Shown piece by piece: positions 21,828 through 34,215 of a DNA stretch of 64,000 bases (position 1 is the stretch's first letter; each line of letters opens with the position of its first letter). Source of the stretch: Pontederia crassipes (lineage: Eukaryota; Streptophyta; Magnoliopsida; Commelinales; Pontederiaceae). The notes below the pieces were generated by a model. The model was not told the DNA's origin. It did not search any database and worked only from the letters and a program-made list of their open reading frames with translations. The translations under genes and the position numbers were made by a program. The stretch spans positions 23,386,501 to 23,450,500 of the forward strand of contig CM060197.1 in NCBI GenBank assembly GCA_030549335.1, written 5' to 3'.

Positions 21828-24800
21828 CGGTCGAGGATGACTCGGCCCGGGTTTCACCCTAGAAGCTTGACTTGTGCACGACTTTGTCCAATAGGTTAAT
21901 GTCCAAACCTAGCCTGGATATAATACGGACTCGGCTCGGGTCTTCCCATGTTTCACTGAAATGATAAGGTTCGAATTCATGTTAGGTCTCCTTGATACTA
22001 GGCCCAAGTTTTGATTCTACGATGATGGGTCATTAGTCATAATGTAAGTTATCATGCATCTCTAATTATGACCCTGATTAAGTCTCATGCCATTATTATG
22101 ATGATGTTTCTATTAGGACCCCTTATTAGTATGATCTTATGATCTTTTAATCTTTTTTATGTTGATCAAACTCTATCCATTTTGTCCTAATAAGTTAATT
22201 AAAAGTTGTAACATAAAAATATGTTGATATGCTCGTGTATGCAACCTCCAATCGCTTGAAAGATGGTCGAAAAGCCAATGCGCTTTCGTGCCATTTTCCA
22301 AAGATTTAGCTCTTGTCTTTTCTTAAAGTAGATTTTTCTTTTATCTAATTATTAATAGTAGTATTTACTTAAATTCTATAGTTATCATTCTCAATCTACT
22401 TATTTATACTATTGTTGTAGGTACATTCTTATACCTTGTTTTTTATATTTGTGTTTAGAGCAGATCTTCTGTTTTTGTATTTCTGATTATGAGTTTTCAA
22501 ACTTCATATTCTATATTTATTCTACAAAATGTGTCCTAAGATTTTATAGTGCACAAAACACGATATAGATTTTAGGTTTTAGTTTCCAAATTTCAAATTT
22601 CAAATTTCTATATTGATTATATAAACTATATCACAAATTTCTATAGTGCAAAAATATTGTTGAACATGCATTCTTGAATATTATTATTATATTTTAGATT
22701 TCAAATTTTAGAATTTTGAACTTATGATATAACATGTATATTAATTCTTTATTGTGCAGAAATATTTCAGATATTGACAAAACTAAAATTTAGATAGATC
22801 TAAAATTTTCAAGTTGGTCACACAATGTGTAAAATCATTATCAAGTAAGTGAAGTATTGATTACTAGCTGATCATACTATAATTCTACCTTAATTCATCT
22901 TAATTCATGTGCATATAAGTCCTAAAATGTTCATATTCTGATAATTATGCTTAATTTACATTTAATTATCTTCTCGGCATAATATTATTTTACACTTGCA
23001 CATTTGAACTGTTTGATATGTTGTTTTTGTTCTTATTTGTCTAATTTTCATTTGAAGAATTTATGCTTGTTATTCATGTTGTTGTATGATCAAAATCAGA
23101 TACAAAAGACAAGCAATCCTACTGGAAAAGAAGAAAGGGGCAATCCTGCTAGAAAAGATAAATAGTCTTGCAAGCTGTCATAAACATGCAGGAAGGAATC
23201 TTTTGACAGAAAAATAGAACTAGAGAACAAGTGGAAAAATCATAATGAATAGAAGCTTATGATGATAATCAAATGGTGATGATAATGTCATATATAAATG
23301 GGATGTTCAGGAGCAAAAAAGAAGGGCTTTTCCTCTTCTGGTCATTTGACTGGAATCTTGGAGCTGATTGTTCTTCTTTATATTTTAGGATGTTTTTTAT
23401 TCTATTTTTCATCTGTTTTCTATTAATTTCATCACTTATGAGGAGCTAAATCTTACTCTCTTAGGATATGATAGTAATCTAATTTTTATTTATTGATGGA
23501 TGATTGAACGACACTTTTATCATTGACGTTAGTGCAATTTCTCAATGCTTTTGAATTAGTTTTTTATTGATGTGAATCCTGTTTTAGAATGGCAACTGAG
23601 AAGTTGACATTTGATTCTTTTCTTGTTTAGAAATGAGTCAAGAACATTAACATTTATCTTCTAGTTCTAATCGATTTGAATGCATCCTTCAACTTCTTGT
23701 TAATGTGAATCTCATATTGTAATGACAGCTGGAAGCCTGATATTAGATTTCCTTGTTATTCAAGAATGAACTAAGAAAGTTAGGAATTAGTTTCTGAATT
23801 TGATTTCATATTTGATTTTTGAGATATGAGTCAAGAACATTGACTTAGTTTTCTAGTTCCAATCTTTTTATGCTGATAATTGATATATCCGTTAATGTGA
23901 ATCTCATATTGAGTTGAACCATGAGCATTAGCATTAGTTTGTGGATCTAATTGTATCTATACAGTGAGCTGGATGTTTTATGATAATATATCAATTGAAA
24001 CCCTTGTTGAATCAACCTAACTAACATTCATATGAAAGTATTTTAATTATAACTTTAATGCATCGTGCGAACAATTTTTATAAGTTGAATATGGTTTGAT
24101 TATTACTGTTGAGTTGTTCTAATCCTTCTATAGCAGAATATTAGATGAACCATATTCCTAAGAGAACATTTCATTATATGTTAGTTATCATTTTATATCA
24201 ATCACTTCAAAACATAAAAAAGAATTAACTTAGTTTAGGATTAATTTAGATTAATTAGTGAATCTTATGTTTTAAATCTGGATACGACATTGGAGTTTAC
24301 TACTACGATTTGTGCACTTACAACTTAGTGAAGCGAGGAGTGTATAATCTATGCCTAGACCTTGTTCAGATTCTAATTGTGCATAGTCTACGCCTATATC
24401 TTGTTTAGCTTTTATTTCTACCTAGACCTTAGTTCTTTGTATTTTGTGCATAGTGTCCAATAAATCAGTCAACTAAATCACAATCCCATGAAGTTCACAT
24501 CAAGTATCGAGATCTGAAAGTTGGAACAACTTTTTTTTAAAAATTGAAGACAATATAAAATGCAATTATAAAGTTCAATTGAATGATGTTGTAACTTCTT
24601 AAGTTTATTGCAGCCAAATGCATTCCTACATTCTGTATGAATCATGTAAACAATTTCATTTCATGTACAATCATAGCATCCAATGGAGAAACTAGTTTGT
24701 GACTTTATATGTCGAATATTCAAATCCATGAGTTATCAAAACAATCTATTTTACAATGGACAATACTATCATCATACAATTTATGCTTAAAGTCAAATGT

Positions 24801-24950
24801 TACATGTACATCCTCAATTGTACACTCAAGTGGAATCACCTCTTTAAGCCTCTTCTACAAATGTCATTCCACTTAAATTTTAGCATCAATATCAGTCAAC
24901 AACACTTATGAAAGTTTTCAAAATGCAAATTATGATGCAAAACCTCATAG
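21828..24950. other. Degraded repeat-rich region, no intact gene
   Basis: AT-rich, with GACTCGG/GAACTCGG words on both sides of the small MITE and recurring ATTTCTATA/AAATTTC words around 22480-22640. It probably belongs to the old retroelement that continues to 32411, but no coding domain is readable. Confidence 0.4.
23560..23950. repeat. Three diverged tandem units
   Basis: Units begin at 23568, 23698 and 23887 with TTAATGTGAATCTCATATT or a close variant. They continue through GAAGTTGACATT and GAGTCAAGAACATT words. Unit length is 130-190 bp owing to indels. Confidence 0.55.
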
Positions 24951-24952
24951 AC

Positions 24953-26181
24953 CAACAAAAGAAGCAATTTAAGATGTTGGATGAGCTGTCTACCAAGGTG
25001 AATGGTCTTCAAACACAATTAAGACTGCTAGAGTTTCAATTTCAATAAGCTAACCTCAAAATTTTGAAAGGGTCAATAAGGATATTGACAGAACAATTAG
25101 TGTTGGATTTGGACGCTCAAATGGGTTTTTTCACTTAGTGGCCCACCATGCATGCATGTAAAATGCAGAATGTAGTTTGGTTAACTACTAACTATAGTTT
25201 AATTAACTACTCATTGTGATGCACTATAAATAGCATCATGGCAGACTTTAAGATATTAAGTTTGTCGGCATGCAAAAGTGTGTGGGATCTCCATGTGCAA
25301 TCTGTCCGAGGGTTATTCGTCAATTGCCCAACTCCGATGATATGTTCAGATATTTGGATTGTGAATTAGCGTCCTCTTTTCGTACGTGATTAAGTTTCCC
25401 ACGACAAGTACGAAAAACACAAGGTGCAAGATACCAGGCCGAAAAATCTAGGCAAGCACTCCCCTCTTGTCTTGCCAGGCAACTCAACCTATGTATTTAT
25501 ATCTAAATTCCCTTGTCTTAGCGGTTCCAATGTCAAGAGTGAGGTGAGAAAGGTCGGTTTTCACCTACTCTGGTCGAGCTTCACTTTGCGAGTTGGGAAT
25601 GGCCTCATATAAAAGTTAACATAGAAAAGTCTCCGACGATCTGTCATCCTGTGCGAGGTATTTCGTTAGTACCCCTACTTTATTTTTACCAATTCCTACA
25701 ATTAGTGTAATTTCTAAATTATATAGCCTCGCTTGAAGAGAAGTCCAACATGAAGCTGGTGATTGATAAGCTTATTAAGAAACAACAAATGCAGAATGAA
25801 TCAATGAAGAAATTATTTGATAAAATTGAAGGCCTAACAACTTGTAATAGAATTATGAAAACATAAATAGTACAACACACATACTCTGTACTTAGGTCCA
25901 AGGAGCAAAGTCATGTCATGTCACTTGAAAGTGAAAAACAAATTGGAGGATATGAACTCATAGCAGCTAATCCTTTCATTGAAATTCAAATTATAGGAGA
26001 TGAAGAGATCAACTTTGGTGATGAAATGAAGAAGGTTGAAAAGAATATTGCAGCTCAACATACAAAAGTCGTTAATAACGAGAACTATGAAGCTGATTTT
26101 GAAGCAAAAGCTGGAGCCAATTCCACATATGATTATAACTTTGTGCAATTTCATACTAAGCTTCAAGAAGATCTCAATTAG
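24953..26181 (+). pseudogene. Decayed gag-like coding remnant (Athila/Ty3 type), split by a solo LTR
   Basis: Frames at 24953-25047, 25732-25866 and 25918-26181 encode Lys/Glu/Gln-rich, coiled-coil-like segments (LDELSTKVNGLQTQL, LVIDKLIKKQQMQNESMKKL) that resemble the C-terminal gag region of Athila-type elements. The frames carry stops and are separated by a 600-bp solo LTR at 25101-25700. The product would be a structural retroelement protein and is not functional here. The assignment rests on composition and context, not a diagnostic motif. Confidence 0.4.
25101..25700 (+). mobile_element. 600-bp solo LTR (copia type) with 5-bp target duplication
   Basis: The element begins TGTTGGATTTGG and ends CCTACA. 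Direct repeats ATTAG flank it at 25096-25100 and 25701-25705. A TATA-like CTATAAATAG at 25224-25233 fits a plus-strand LTR promoter. No internal domain is present, so this is a solo LTR left by recombination. It lies inside the decayed gag-like remnant, so it is younger than that element. Confidence 0.88.
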
Positions 26182-26772
26182 GCACTTATGGGGCAGCCTA
26201 TCCTAACATTTCTCTGAAATCATGCAGTGAAGACAAAGCCAAGAAGTTAAAGAAACTTAATGCACAAACCAACAAAACACTCTACTAGATGATGAATGTC
26301 AGCCCTCAAGTTACGAGATAAAGAATGCACAGAAGAAACTTGAATTAGTGAATTTGAAGGAAGTTGCCCTATCATTGAAGACGATGTTCATAATCCAAAA
26401 TTTCAAAAGATGACAGTACTCACACTTCTAAATAGGCAAATCAAGAAATGATTGCTGAAATAAGATCAAGATTCTGAATAATCTCATATCTCATATCAAG
26501 AGTAAGAACTTTTAAAGTTAAGAGATTTATTTCAAACTAATACTTTACCTTAAAGTATAGAAGCCATCCACCAAGATCTAAATGCAGAGTTGAAAATGTC
26601 TTTTATTTTTCACGAGGAATCCAAAGTTTGTCATGAAGAAAGTAAATTTCACAAAGAGATTCAAATTGAAAAATGAAAAGTAATCACTCAACTCAAGGTT
26701 CAAGTTATTTTTTAATAAGTTGAAGATTGAGTGGATCAATCTCTTTAAAATCAAATATGAGCCGAGGAAATT
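26182..26772. other. Decayed retroelement interior
   Basis: Lys/Glu-rich broken frames continue with many stops. No motif is readable. Confidence 0.4.
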
Positions 26773-28288
26773 TATATTTGACAGAGAAAAATACTAAAGA
26801 TTGTTGAAACAGATATCAATTGAAGACTCATCGAGCAGAAGACATATGAGTTTAAATTCACTTGTTATATTATAAGACTATAAACAATGGCGTTTGTTAG
26901 GAGGCAATTCAACATAATAATTTTTTTTTATTTTTATGTGTTTTTGCAAGAATCAAGCAAACTAAACTAACTTCTAGTGGCCTCCACATATACTGAATCT
27001 GCCCCACATAGCTACCCCCACATAGAAATGAGAGTCACCTGCATTACCGCTTGCCCACACAAATGATGAGAGATATACTTCTACTATCTTGGAACAACAT
27101 GAGCTAATCCATAGTCTCATTATGTAAGTAAAAAGAATACAAAATACCCATCGATGCATCTAGATACAACTTGCCGCTCAACTTGAGATCATGCACATAA
27201 TTGAATCTCGATTGTGAGATGAGTCAGATGCCCCTACCTCCTCACCTTCTTCAATCCGAAGACTGAGTCTCTTGTAACTTAACCAACAGTAAGGGCAATG
27301 TCGAAATTAAGTTTGGGGGAGCTCAATGATATTTCTTTAAACTCAATTTTCACTATTTCCTAAGAAAATATCATTGTTGGTAAATGCATGAATTTTTTTG
27401 CTGATTTCTCAAACAACATATTGGTTTCTTCTAAAAATCTCAACACTTAACCAAGTAGAAAGCATTATTCATGACATTTTTTACCCTTTAGCCTACCGAC
27501 AAATCTATCTTGAATATTTCTAAGTAAAACATACAAAGCATGTGGCATATCAAACGACTCTCTTCATAACTCCATATGGGATTTTGCACTTGCCCCTACT
27601 ACATAATGTTGAATTGTGATATGTTACATTGTAGTATAAGAGTAATATGCTACATAGTCATTACATGCTCCACGTTTACACTTCATCTTTTGTGAATCGG
27701 AGAATGCTTTTCTATTTTCTTTAATAAGGGTCTTAAGCAAGTATTTTAGGAAAAAAATGTGTGCAAAATTTTGGGCAAATTCTATCCCTCATGAATAACT
27801 ACTGCTCTGTCCACTCACTTGGGGAAGATAAAAATATGCTGCATGGCACCACTAGCATCCTAATTGGGTATTCAAGAAAGAAAGGAGAGAAACTTGCTAG
27901 TAGAATCTTATTTTTCTTTTAAGTTTTCCAATTCACAATTGAGAATGTGCCCGCGAAACAAAAAAAAAAGGTAAAAGAGTTAAGTGCATAAATAAATAAA
28001 GTTGATCTTCCCTACATTCGCATATCACTTTTTAATATTGTTGTAGGTTAAAGAAAAGTGCATGTTATGGGGACGATTATGATATTATTCACTTTGCAAG
28101 GATGACCCTACTTGGCAACCATTAAGAAACTTGCTTTAGTGGTATTAGTTCATGGGTCAATAGGCTTAATAGTAAATAATGTTTAGGTAGAGGACCGTGG
28201 GCTAACAAGACATAGTGTCATTTAATTTATATATAATGTAGTCACATGAACCTGAATTTTTTTTACTATAAGTCCAAAAAATTTGCTT
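26773..28288 (+). repeat. Tandem duplication, unit A (~1.52 kb)
   Basis: Unit A begins at TATATTTGACAGAG and ends in GTCCAAAAAATTTGCTT. It aligns end to end with unit B at roughly 95% by eye. It has one extra ~17-bp stretch around 26942-26960. Both contain a TTAAGTTTGGGGGAGCTC-type purine tract (27306-27322 here) like those near the 3' end of Athila elements, and matching minus-strand frames that encode nothing recognisable. Confidence 0.9.
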
Positions 28289-29787
28289 TATATTTGACAG
28301 AGAAAAATATTAAAGATTGTTGAAACATATATCAATTGAAGACTCATCAAGCAGAAGACATATGAGTTTAAATTCACTTGTTATATTATAAGACTATAAA
28401 CAATGGCGTTTGTTGGGAGGCAATTCAACATAATAATCTTTTTTATTTTTATGTGCAAACTAAACTAACTTCTAGTGGCCTCCACATATACTAAATCTGC
28501 CCCACATAGCTACCCCCACATAGAAATGAGAGCCACCTGCATTATCGCTTGCCCACACAAATGATGAGAGATATACTTCTACCGTCATGGAACAACATGA
28601 GCTAATCCATAGTCTCATTATGTAAGTAAAAAGAATACAAAATACACATCGATGCATCTAGACACAACTTGCCGTTCAACTTGAGATCCTGCACATAATT
28701 GAATCTCGACTGTGAGATGAGTCAGATGCCCCTACCTCCTCACCTTCTTCAATCCGAAAACTGAGTCTCTTGTAACTTAACCAACAGTAAGGGCAATGTC
28801 GAAATTAAGTTTAGGGGAGCTCAATGATATTTCTCTAAACTCAATTTTCACTATTTCCTAAGAAAATATCATTGTTGGTAAATGCATGAAATTTTTTGTT
28901 GATTTCTGAAACAACATATTGTTGTTTCTTCTAAAAATCTCAACACTTAACCAAGTAGAAAACATTATGCGTGACATTTTTTACCCTTTAGCCTACCGAC
29001 AAATCTGTCTTGAATATTTCTAAAGTAAAACATACAAAGCATGTGACATATCAAACGACTCTCCTCATAACTCCATATGGGATTTTGCACTTGCCCCTAT
29101 TACATAATGTTGAATTGTGATATGTTACATTGTAGTATAACAGTAATATGCTACATAGTCATTACATGCTCCATGTTTACACTTCATCTTTTGTGAATCG
29201 GAGAATGCTTTTCTATTTTCTTTAATAAGGGTCTTAAGCAAGTATTTTAGAAAAAAAATGTGTGAAAAATTTTGGGCAAATTCTATCCCTCATGAATAAC
29301 TACTGCTCTGTCCACTCACTTGGGGAAGATAAAAATATGCTGCATGGCACCACTAGCATCCTAATTGGGTATTCAAGAAAGAAAGGAGAGAAACTTTCTA
29401 GTGGAATCTTATTTTTCTTTTAAGTTTTCCAATTCACAATTGAGAATATGCCTGCGAAACAAAAAAAAAGGCAAAAGAGTTAAGTGCATAAATAAGTAAA
29501 GTTGATCTTCCCTACATTCGCATATCACTTTTTAATATTGTTGTAGGTTAAAGGAAAGTACATATTATGGGGACGATTATGATATTATTCACTTTGCAAG
29601 GATGACCCTACTTGGCATCCATTAAGGAACTTGTTTTAGTGGTGTTAGTTCATGGGTCAATAGGCTTAAAAGTAAATAATGTTCAGGTAGAGTACCGTGG
29701 GCTAACAAGACATGGTGTCATTTAATTTATATATAATGTAGTCACATGAACCTGAATTTTTTTACTATAAGTCCAAAAATTTTGCTT
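28289..29787 (+). repeat. Tandem duplication, unit B (~1.50 kb)
   Basis: This is the second copy of unit A, directly abutting it. It ends where the sequence moves into GATTACAAGC and then a purine tract. Differences are scattered substitutions and short indels, so the duplication is fairly recent compared with the decay of the surrounding element. Confidence 0.9.
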
Positions 29788-29906
29788 GATTACAAGCAAA
29801 ATCTTAAGTTTGGGAGAGTTTAATTTTAAAAATTACATATATTTTCTCTTTATGTTTAACATGCATTCCTCTTATATTTTTGTTACATTTTCATACTTGA
29901 ACACAT
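29788..29906 (+). other. Purine tract and leader to the LTR
   Basis: CTTAAGTTTGGGAGAG at about 29806-29821 is a plausible polypurine tract for the LTR that begins about 85 bp later. The distance is larger than normal, which may reflect decay. Confidence 0.35.
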
Positions 29907-32411
29907 TGATGCGAGAATTGATAACAATTAAATGCTACCAAGTGTACTAGTCGCATAAGTAATAAAGTGTAAGAGTAGAGTGTCGAACCCACGACGAATT
30001 AATTTACTTAACTAAGCAAATTTCAGAGGCTAATAGGAGACAACATGGTTTGGATAAAAGTGTGCAGAAAATAAAATAACAGAAAAGTAAAGACTAAAAC
30101 TAAATTAATCTAATCTAATATAGTGAGGCATAGGGCTTTGGATGATAAACGAAATTGTAGATAAACTGAAGTGGCCAAATATTACAAGTTAGTTTCTAAC
30201 GACGGATTAGAATCTACTAAAATTATTGATTTCTGTATAGGATCAATCAACCTATTTTAATTTAAATTAGATTAAGACTATCCCGTCATGGATCATAATC
30301 TAATCAAACTTGAGATTAAGATGTATTAAAATGTAGTCTCTAAACTATTATCATCGATTATATACATGGTAATAATCAATAGACTGCACAACTAATATTC
30401 CTTCAAGGATCTTACAAGTTGTGACATGCAATACTTGGACTTAAAAGTCAAGAATCAATTCCATAGAAATCATGCAATCAAAAGTAACTACTCTGACAAG
30501 GATGATAGCTAACTATAGAAGTCAATCAATCTCTAAAAAAGCATTAATAATAACATGCATATTCGAAAGAAAACTGAACTATAATCGATTATGAAATAAA
30601 ATTGAACAGTTTGTCTTTATCGATTAAAACTATTATGCAAGTCTTAATTAGAAGGAAGACTAAATTATCTGGATTATAGAAGATAGAAAGATGTATCAAT
30701 TAAGCATGAGATCATCCCAACATAAAATAGAACAGAGAATACTCTAGGAACATCGATGAACTGCTGCCCGGTCCTCTTCTAGAGTCAATCGTGCAGAAAT
30801 CTTCTCGACGAGCCTTCTGAATTCTCTCACGTTATTGGCTTTAAAACTCTGGTTGCATGCCCTAGCATGTTCACTTTTGGATGTAGAAGGCCTCTATTTA
30901 TAGGGGTTCAAGTTTCCATGTGATTGGAGAAGAAACGGAAAACTTTTCCTATTCAAAATAAGGAAAATTCGGAGTTGAATTTGTTATGAAGTTTTGGCCT
31001 TGTCAAACTCGGAGATTTGATCCATAATATGTTTCCAAATCATCCTAAGATCATATAATATGTGTAGGAATCCTTGTGCACTTCAAATTCTTCCAAAAAT
31101 CCGTCTAAAAGTCGAATATGGATTTCATCACGGCCTGTTACGGTGATTTAACGGTCTAAACATAGTTCGAATCGGATTGAAAATAGGTTTTCACGGTCTG
31201 TGAGAGGCTTTTCACGGCCTTTACAGTGTGGAAATAGTGAATTTAACGGCTCATGAAGGCCTGGTCACGACCGTGACTCGGGATAGCTTTCTGGGCATGA
31301 AAAACACATTTTAACGGCCTGTAAAAAGATTTTACGGATCTGTTTCACGCAATGTTATTAGGACCGGATCGGACAACGAACCGAAAAAGTCTCCATTTCA
31401 GGTCGAACCGATCGGTCGGACCGGTTAATAATAAAATATTAAAATTTAATATAATTCATCAAATTATTAAATTATTTATGTAACAAATATATATATAAAA
31501 AATTTAGACACCATGAGATAAAATATTACAATAAAATTAAACTATAATATTTTAAAGTATAATAAGTTTAAATCATAAAATAAAATATTATAATCATATT
31601 TCTTTAATAAGATAAGATATTTTATAAGAAATGTTAAAATTAAAATTCTCTATTTGCCATTTCTCTCTCTTGTTTCCACTTTCCCGGGTCTCTCCACTTC
31701 CCTCGTTTCTCTCACGCAACTCTTTTTTCCAACATCATTATCTCTCTCACGCATCTTTCTCTCTCTTGTTCCCAAGAATCCAACGTCTCTGCACTCACTA
31801 CTTCTCAACTTCTCTCTCTTTCCCAATGTCTCTCTCTCACACACATCTCTCACGCATCTCCCTACGCGCGCATGCATCTCAGTATCTCACCTCCGATTCT
31901 CCCTCTCTCACGTGTCTCTCTCTCTCCCTCCGGTTCAACTAGTTCGCTGTCTAACTCAATTTTTTTCGGTTTTATCCGGTTTTGACCGAGTTTGACCGGT
32001 TTAATCCGGTTCAAATGGTAATCCGGTTTTAGTTATCAAATTGAGTCGTGTTGGCAAGCGATTGACGGTCAGACCGGTCGGACCAGCCGGTCCGGTCCGG
32101 TCCTGACAACACTGATTTCACGGCCCGTTAAAACTTCTTCACGGCCCGTGACAGCCACTTTCAGCCTTGTGCAGTTTCACTTTTTTTGACTTTCTGGCTC
32201 TGTTTTAACTCCGATTTGAACGCGATTTTCTCCTTTGACTTCATAATTCAGTTTTTTTTGCTTCCTAGACAATAAAATACAATATTTTGGTATATTTTTA
32301 TTTTTGTAAAATTAATGTAATTAAGTCCATAAAATGATGCATGCTATTAGAAAATAATTCTAATTGAGATTAACTGCATTACTAAATATATGTTGTATTT
32401 TGCATGTATCA
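29907..32411 (+). mobile_element. Athila/Tat-like LTR, split by a hAT MITE
   Basis: The proposed ends are TGATGCGAGA and GCATGTATCA, flanked by CACAT (29902-29906) and CACGT (32412-32416), a 5-bp duplication with one change. Without the nested MITE it is about 1.73 kb. The early GTGTCGAACCCACGA word and the late TTTTGGTATATTTTTA word are typical of Athila/Tat-group LTRs. A TATA-like CTATTTATAGG is at 30893-30903. It may be the 3' LTR of the remnant upstream, or a solo LTR; the near-match duplication favours solo, the upstream purine tract favours 3' LTR. Confidence 0.6.
31350..32114. mobile_element. hAT-type MITE with 8-bp target duplication (765 bp)
   Basis: The left end is CAATGTTATTAGGACCGG. 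The right end, reverse-complemented, is CAGTGTTGTCAGGACCGG. It is flanked by GTTTCACG (31342-31349) and ATTTCACG (32115-32122), an 8-bp duplication with one change. Subterminal zones repeat CCGGTC/GACCGG words. The middle has a CT-rich block (31650-31940) that makes chance frames. No transposase is encoded. Confidence 0.85.
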
Positions 32412-33467
32412 CACGTCTTATGATCTGTTTGCAGCTTTTATGATTTTTGCACATTCATGTTTATAGAAATAACGATTTGTCATTCCTGTGATAGTACTAT
32501 TAGTTTTTCTTATTTTGATATAGAGATCACAACGACCTATGGACGTGAAAGAATGAACTAAATTGAAATGATGATTCTATTTGGAGTGAAGGCAACACAT
32601 GAGGTCATCCGAGGAGAAACCACCACTTCCTGCCTTAGAAGAATGCAATCGATAGAGGACAAAATTTTGCATTGTCAAATGTGTACAACAAATTGCATAT
32701 TCCTTTTCTACAAGCATACAAAAATTTTCTTCTTTTCCTCTTTTCTAATTTAGGTGATTATGAACATGGACACTGCTTCATCCCATTTGACATGTAATTA
32801 AACAACTAGGTAGGTCTGTAGGGATTTGCTGACAAATTTTATATTTTTTGACATTCTGATTTCTGAATTTATGTTATTTGCGGCAATCGTTTATCTTATT
32901 TAATTTGTTTACTATTTCATTGTCAGGTTCGATGTGTGTTGATTTTTGGGAATGTCAAATATGTTCTATTATATGTTTATCTCATGTGTTTTGACCCGAG
33001 AGGGTGGTATCTTCCAAATCATTTTTTAAAAGAAGAAAAAACACCGGGGGATCGTCGCCCGGCTCTGCGTCGACCACGATGCGGAGAGGGGGCGGCTGGC
33101 GACTACCCTACGCCCCCCTGCGTCGACGACACAGAGGGGGGCGATGACCCCCCTTCGGTGACACTTGTTTTTTTCTTTTTTTATTTATTTTTATATAATA
33201 TTTTATGTAAAAATGAACTAACACTTAAGGTGAGAGTATAATGGTTTTTTTATAAATGTGAAAAATAAAAAATAATGAAGAAGTCGACGAAATTGTACGA
33301 AAGGATCAAATTAAAAAAATCGTGAAAGTGTAGAAATTTAAATAATAAAATTTATAATTTAAAATTAAACGTGGAAAATTGTGATAATTTAAAAATAATC
33401 AAAGGAAATAAAAAAAAATTGTTTGCCCACGTTTTCTTTTCACCCCCAAAATACGTCTGCTCGAGGA
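32412..33467. other. Intergenic region with a small GC-rich block
   Basis: Mostly AT-rich. 33040-33165 is an abrupt GC-rich block with CGTCG repeats and an inverted pair (GGGGGATCGTCGCCC-like and GGGGGGCGATGACCCCCC-like). It may be part of a small insertion, but its ends are not clear. No gene is seen. Confidence 0.4.
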
Positions 33468-33540
33468 TATCAGGGCACGGTGCAAAAGCGGCAAATCACA
33501 AGCCTCGCAACCGCCCACTAGGCTCCACCACTTATCTCGA

Positions 33541-33667
33541 GCCACGTGGATGTATCAGCCACGTCCGTCGAAGGTTCACCAACTTTAACACGAACAACTT
33601 ACCGCCTCAAATCCCAATCAGGAAAAAAAAAAAGAACAACTCACCGCCTCAACGCCACGATAAATAA
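33541..33667 (+). promoter_or_regulatory. G-box and TATA-like front of copy 1
   Basis: GCCACGTGG at 33541-33549 and GATAAATAA at 33659-33667 are both kept in copy 2 (57639-57647 and 57767-57775). Copy 3 keeps CCACGTGG (40811-40818) and TATAAA (40868-40873). This suggests a real promoter. Confidence 0.5.
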
Positions 33668-33761
33668 CCTCCCCCTCCTCGTAATTGAATCCACGCCTCT
33701 ATGCCTCCGTTTTCTAGGGCCGGCTGAAGCCTCTGCGCCGATCCGACGCATACCTTTTAAG

Positions 33762-34215
33762 TTTCTCTCTTTCAACTCCAAAGTTGTTGCGTTTCGTATG
33801 ATTTTTTAGATTTCTTCTCATCATCGATCTATTTCGACATGATCGCGTCATGGTGGATCTGTAAGTTTCTCTCTTCCATTGCATGCTTGTTTTAGGTTTG
33901 GATTTTGCTGTTGGATATTTGCATCCCGTTCAATTGACAGGATCGATAAAAGCGGAGTTTAATCCGATGCGTGCCTTTAAATCTTTATTATTAAGATTCA
34001 ACTCCAAAGTTTTGGTGCGTTTCGTAAGCTTATTTAGATTTCTTCAGATCAATGATCTACTTTGGCATGATAAGTTTTCTCTCTTTCATTGCATATACTT
34101 GTTTTGGTTTTGGTTTGGGTTTTGTTTTTTTTTCTTTTCCTTTCATTCGTTTTCTGTTGGATCCCTGCATCTGTATCAATTGACAGGATCGATATAAAGA
34201 GGAGTTTGATCTCCA
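33762..34215 (+). repeat. Internal ~226-bp tandem duplication in copy 1
   Basis: CAACTCCAAAG followed by a GCGTTTCGTA block starts at 33773 and again at 33999. Each unit ends with a TTGACAGGATCGATA splice-like segment. Copy 2 has the same duplication (57878 and 58128, spacing 250). Copy 3 has a single unit. Confidence 0.8.

Noticed and set aside
31631-31995. Leu/Ser-rich frames of about 100 residues
   Set aside because: They come from a CT-rich block inside the hAT-type MITE and have no domain.
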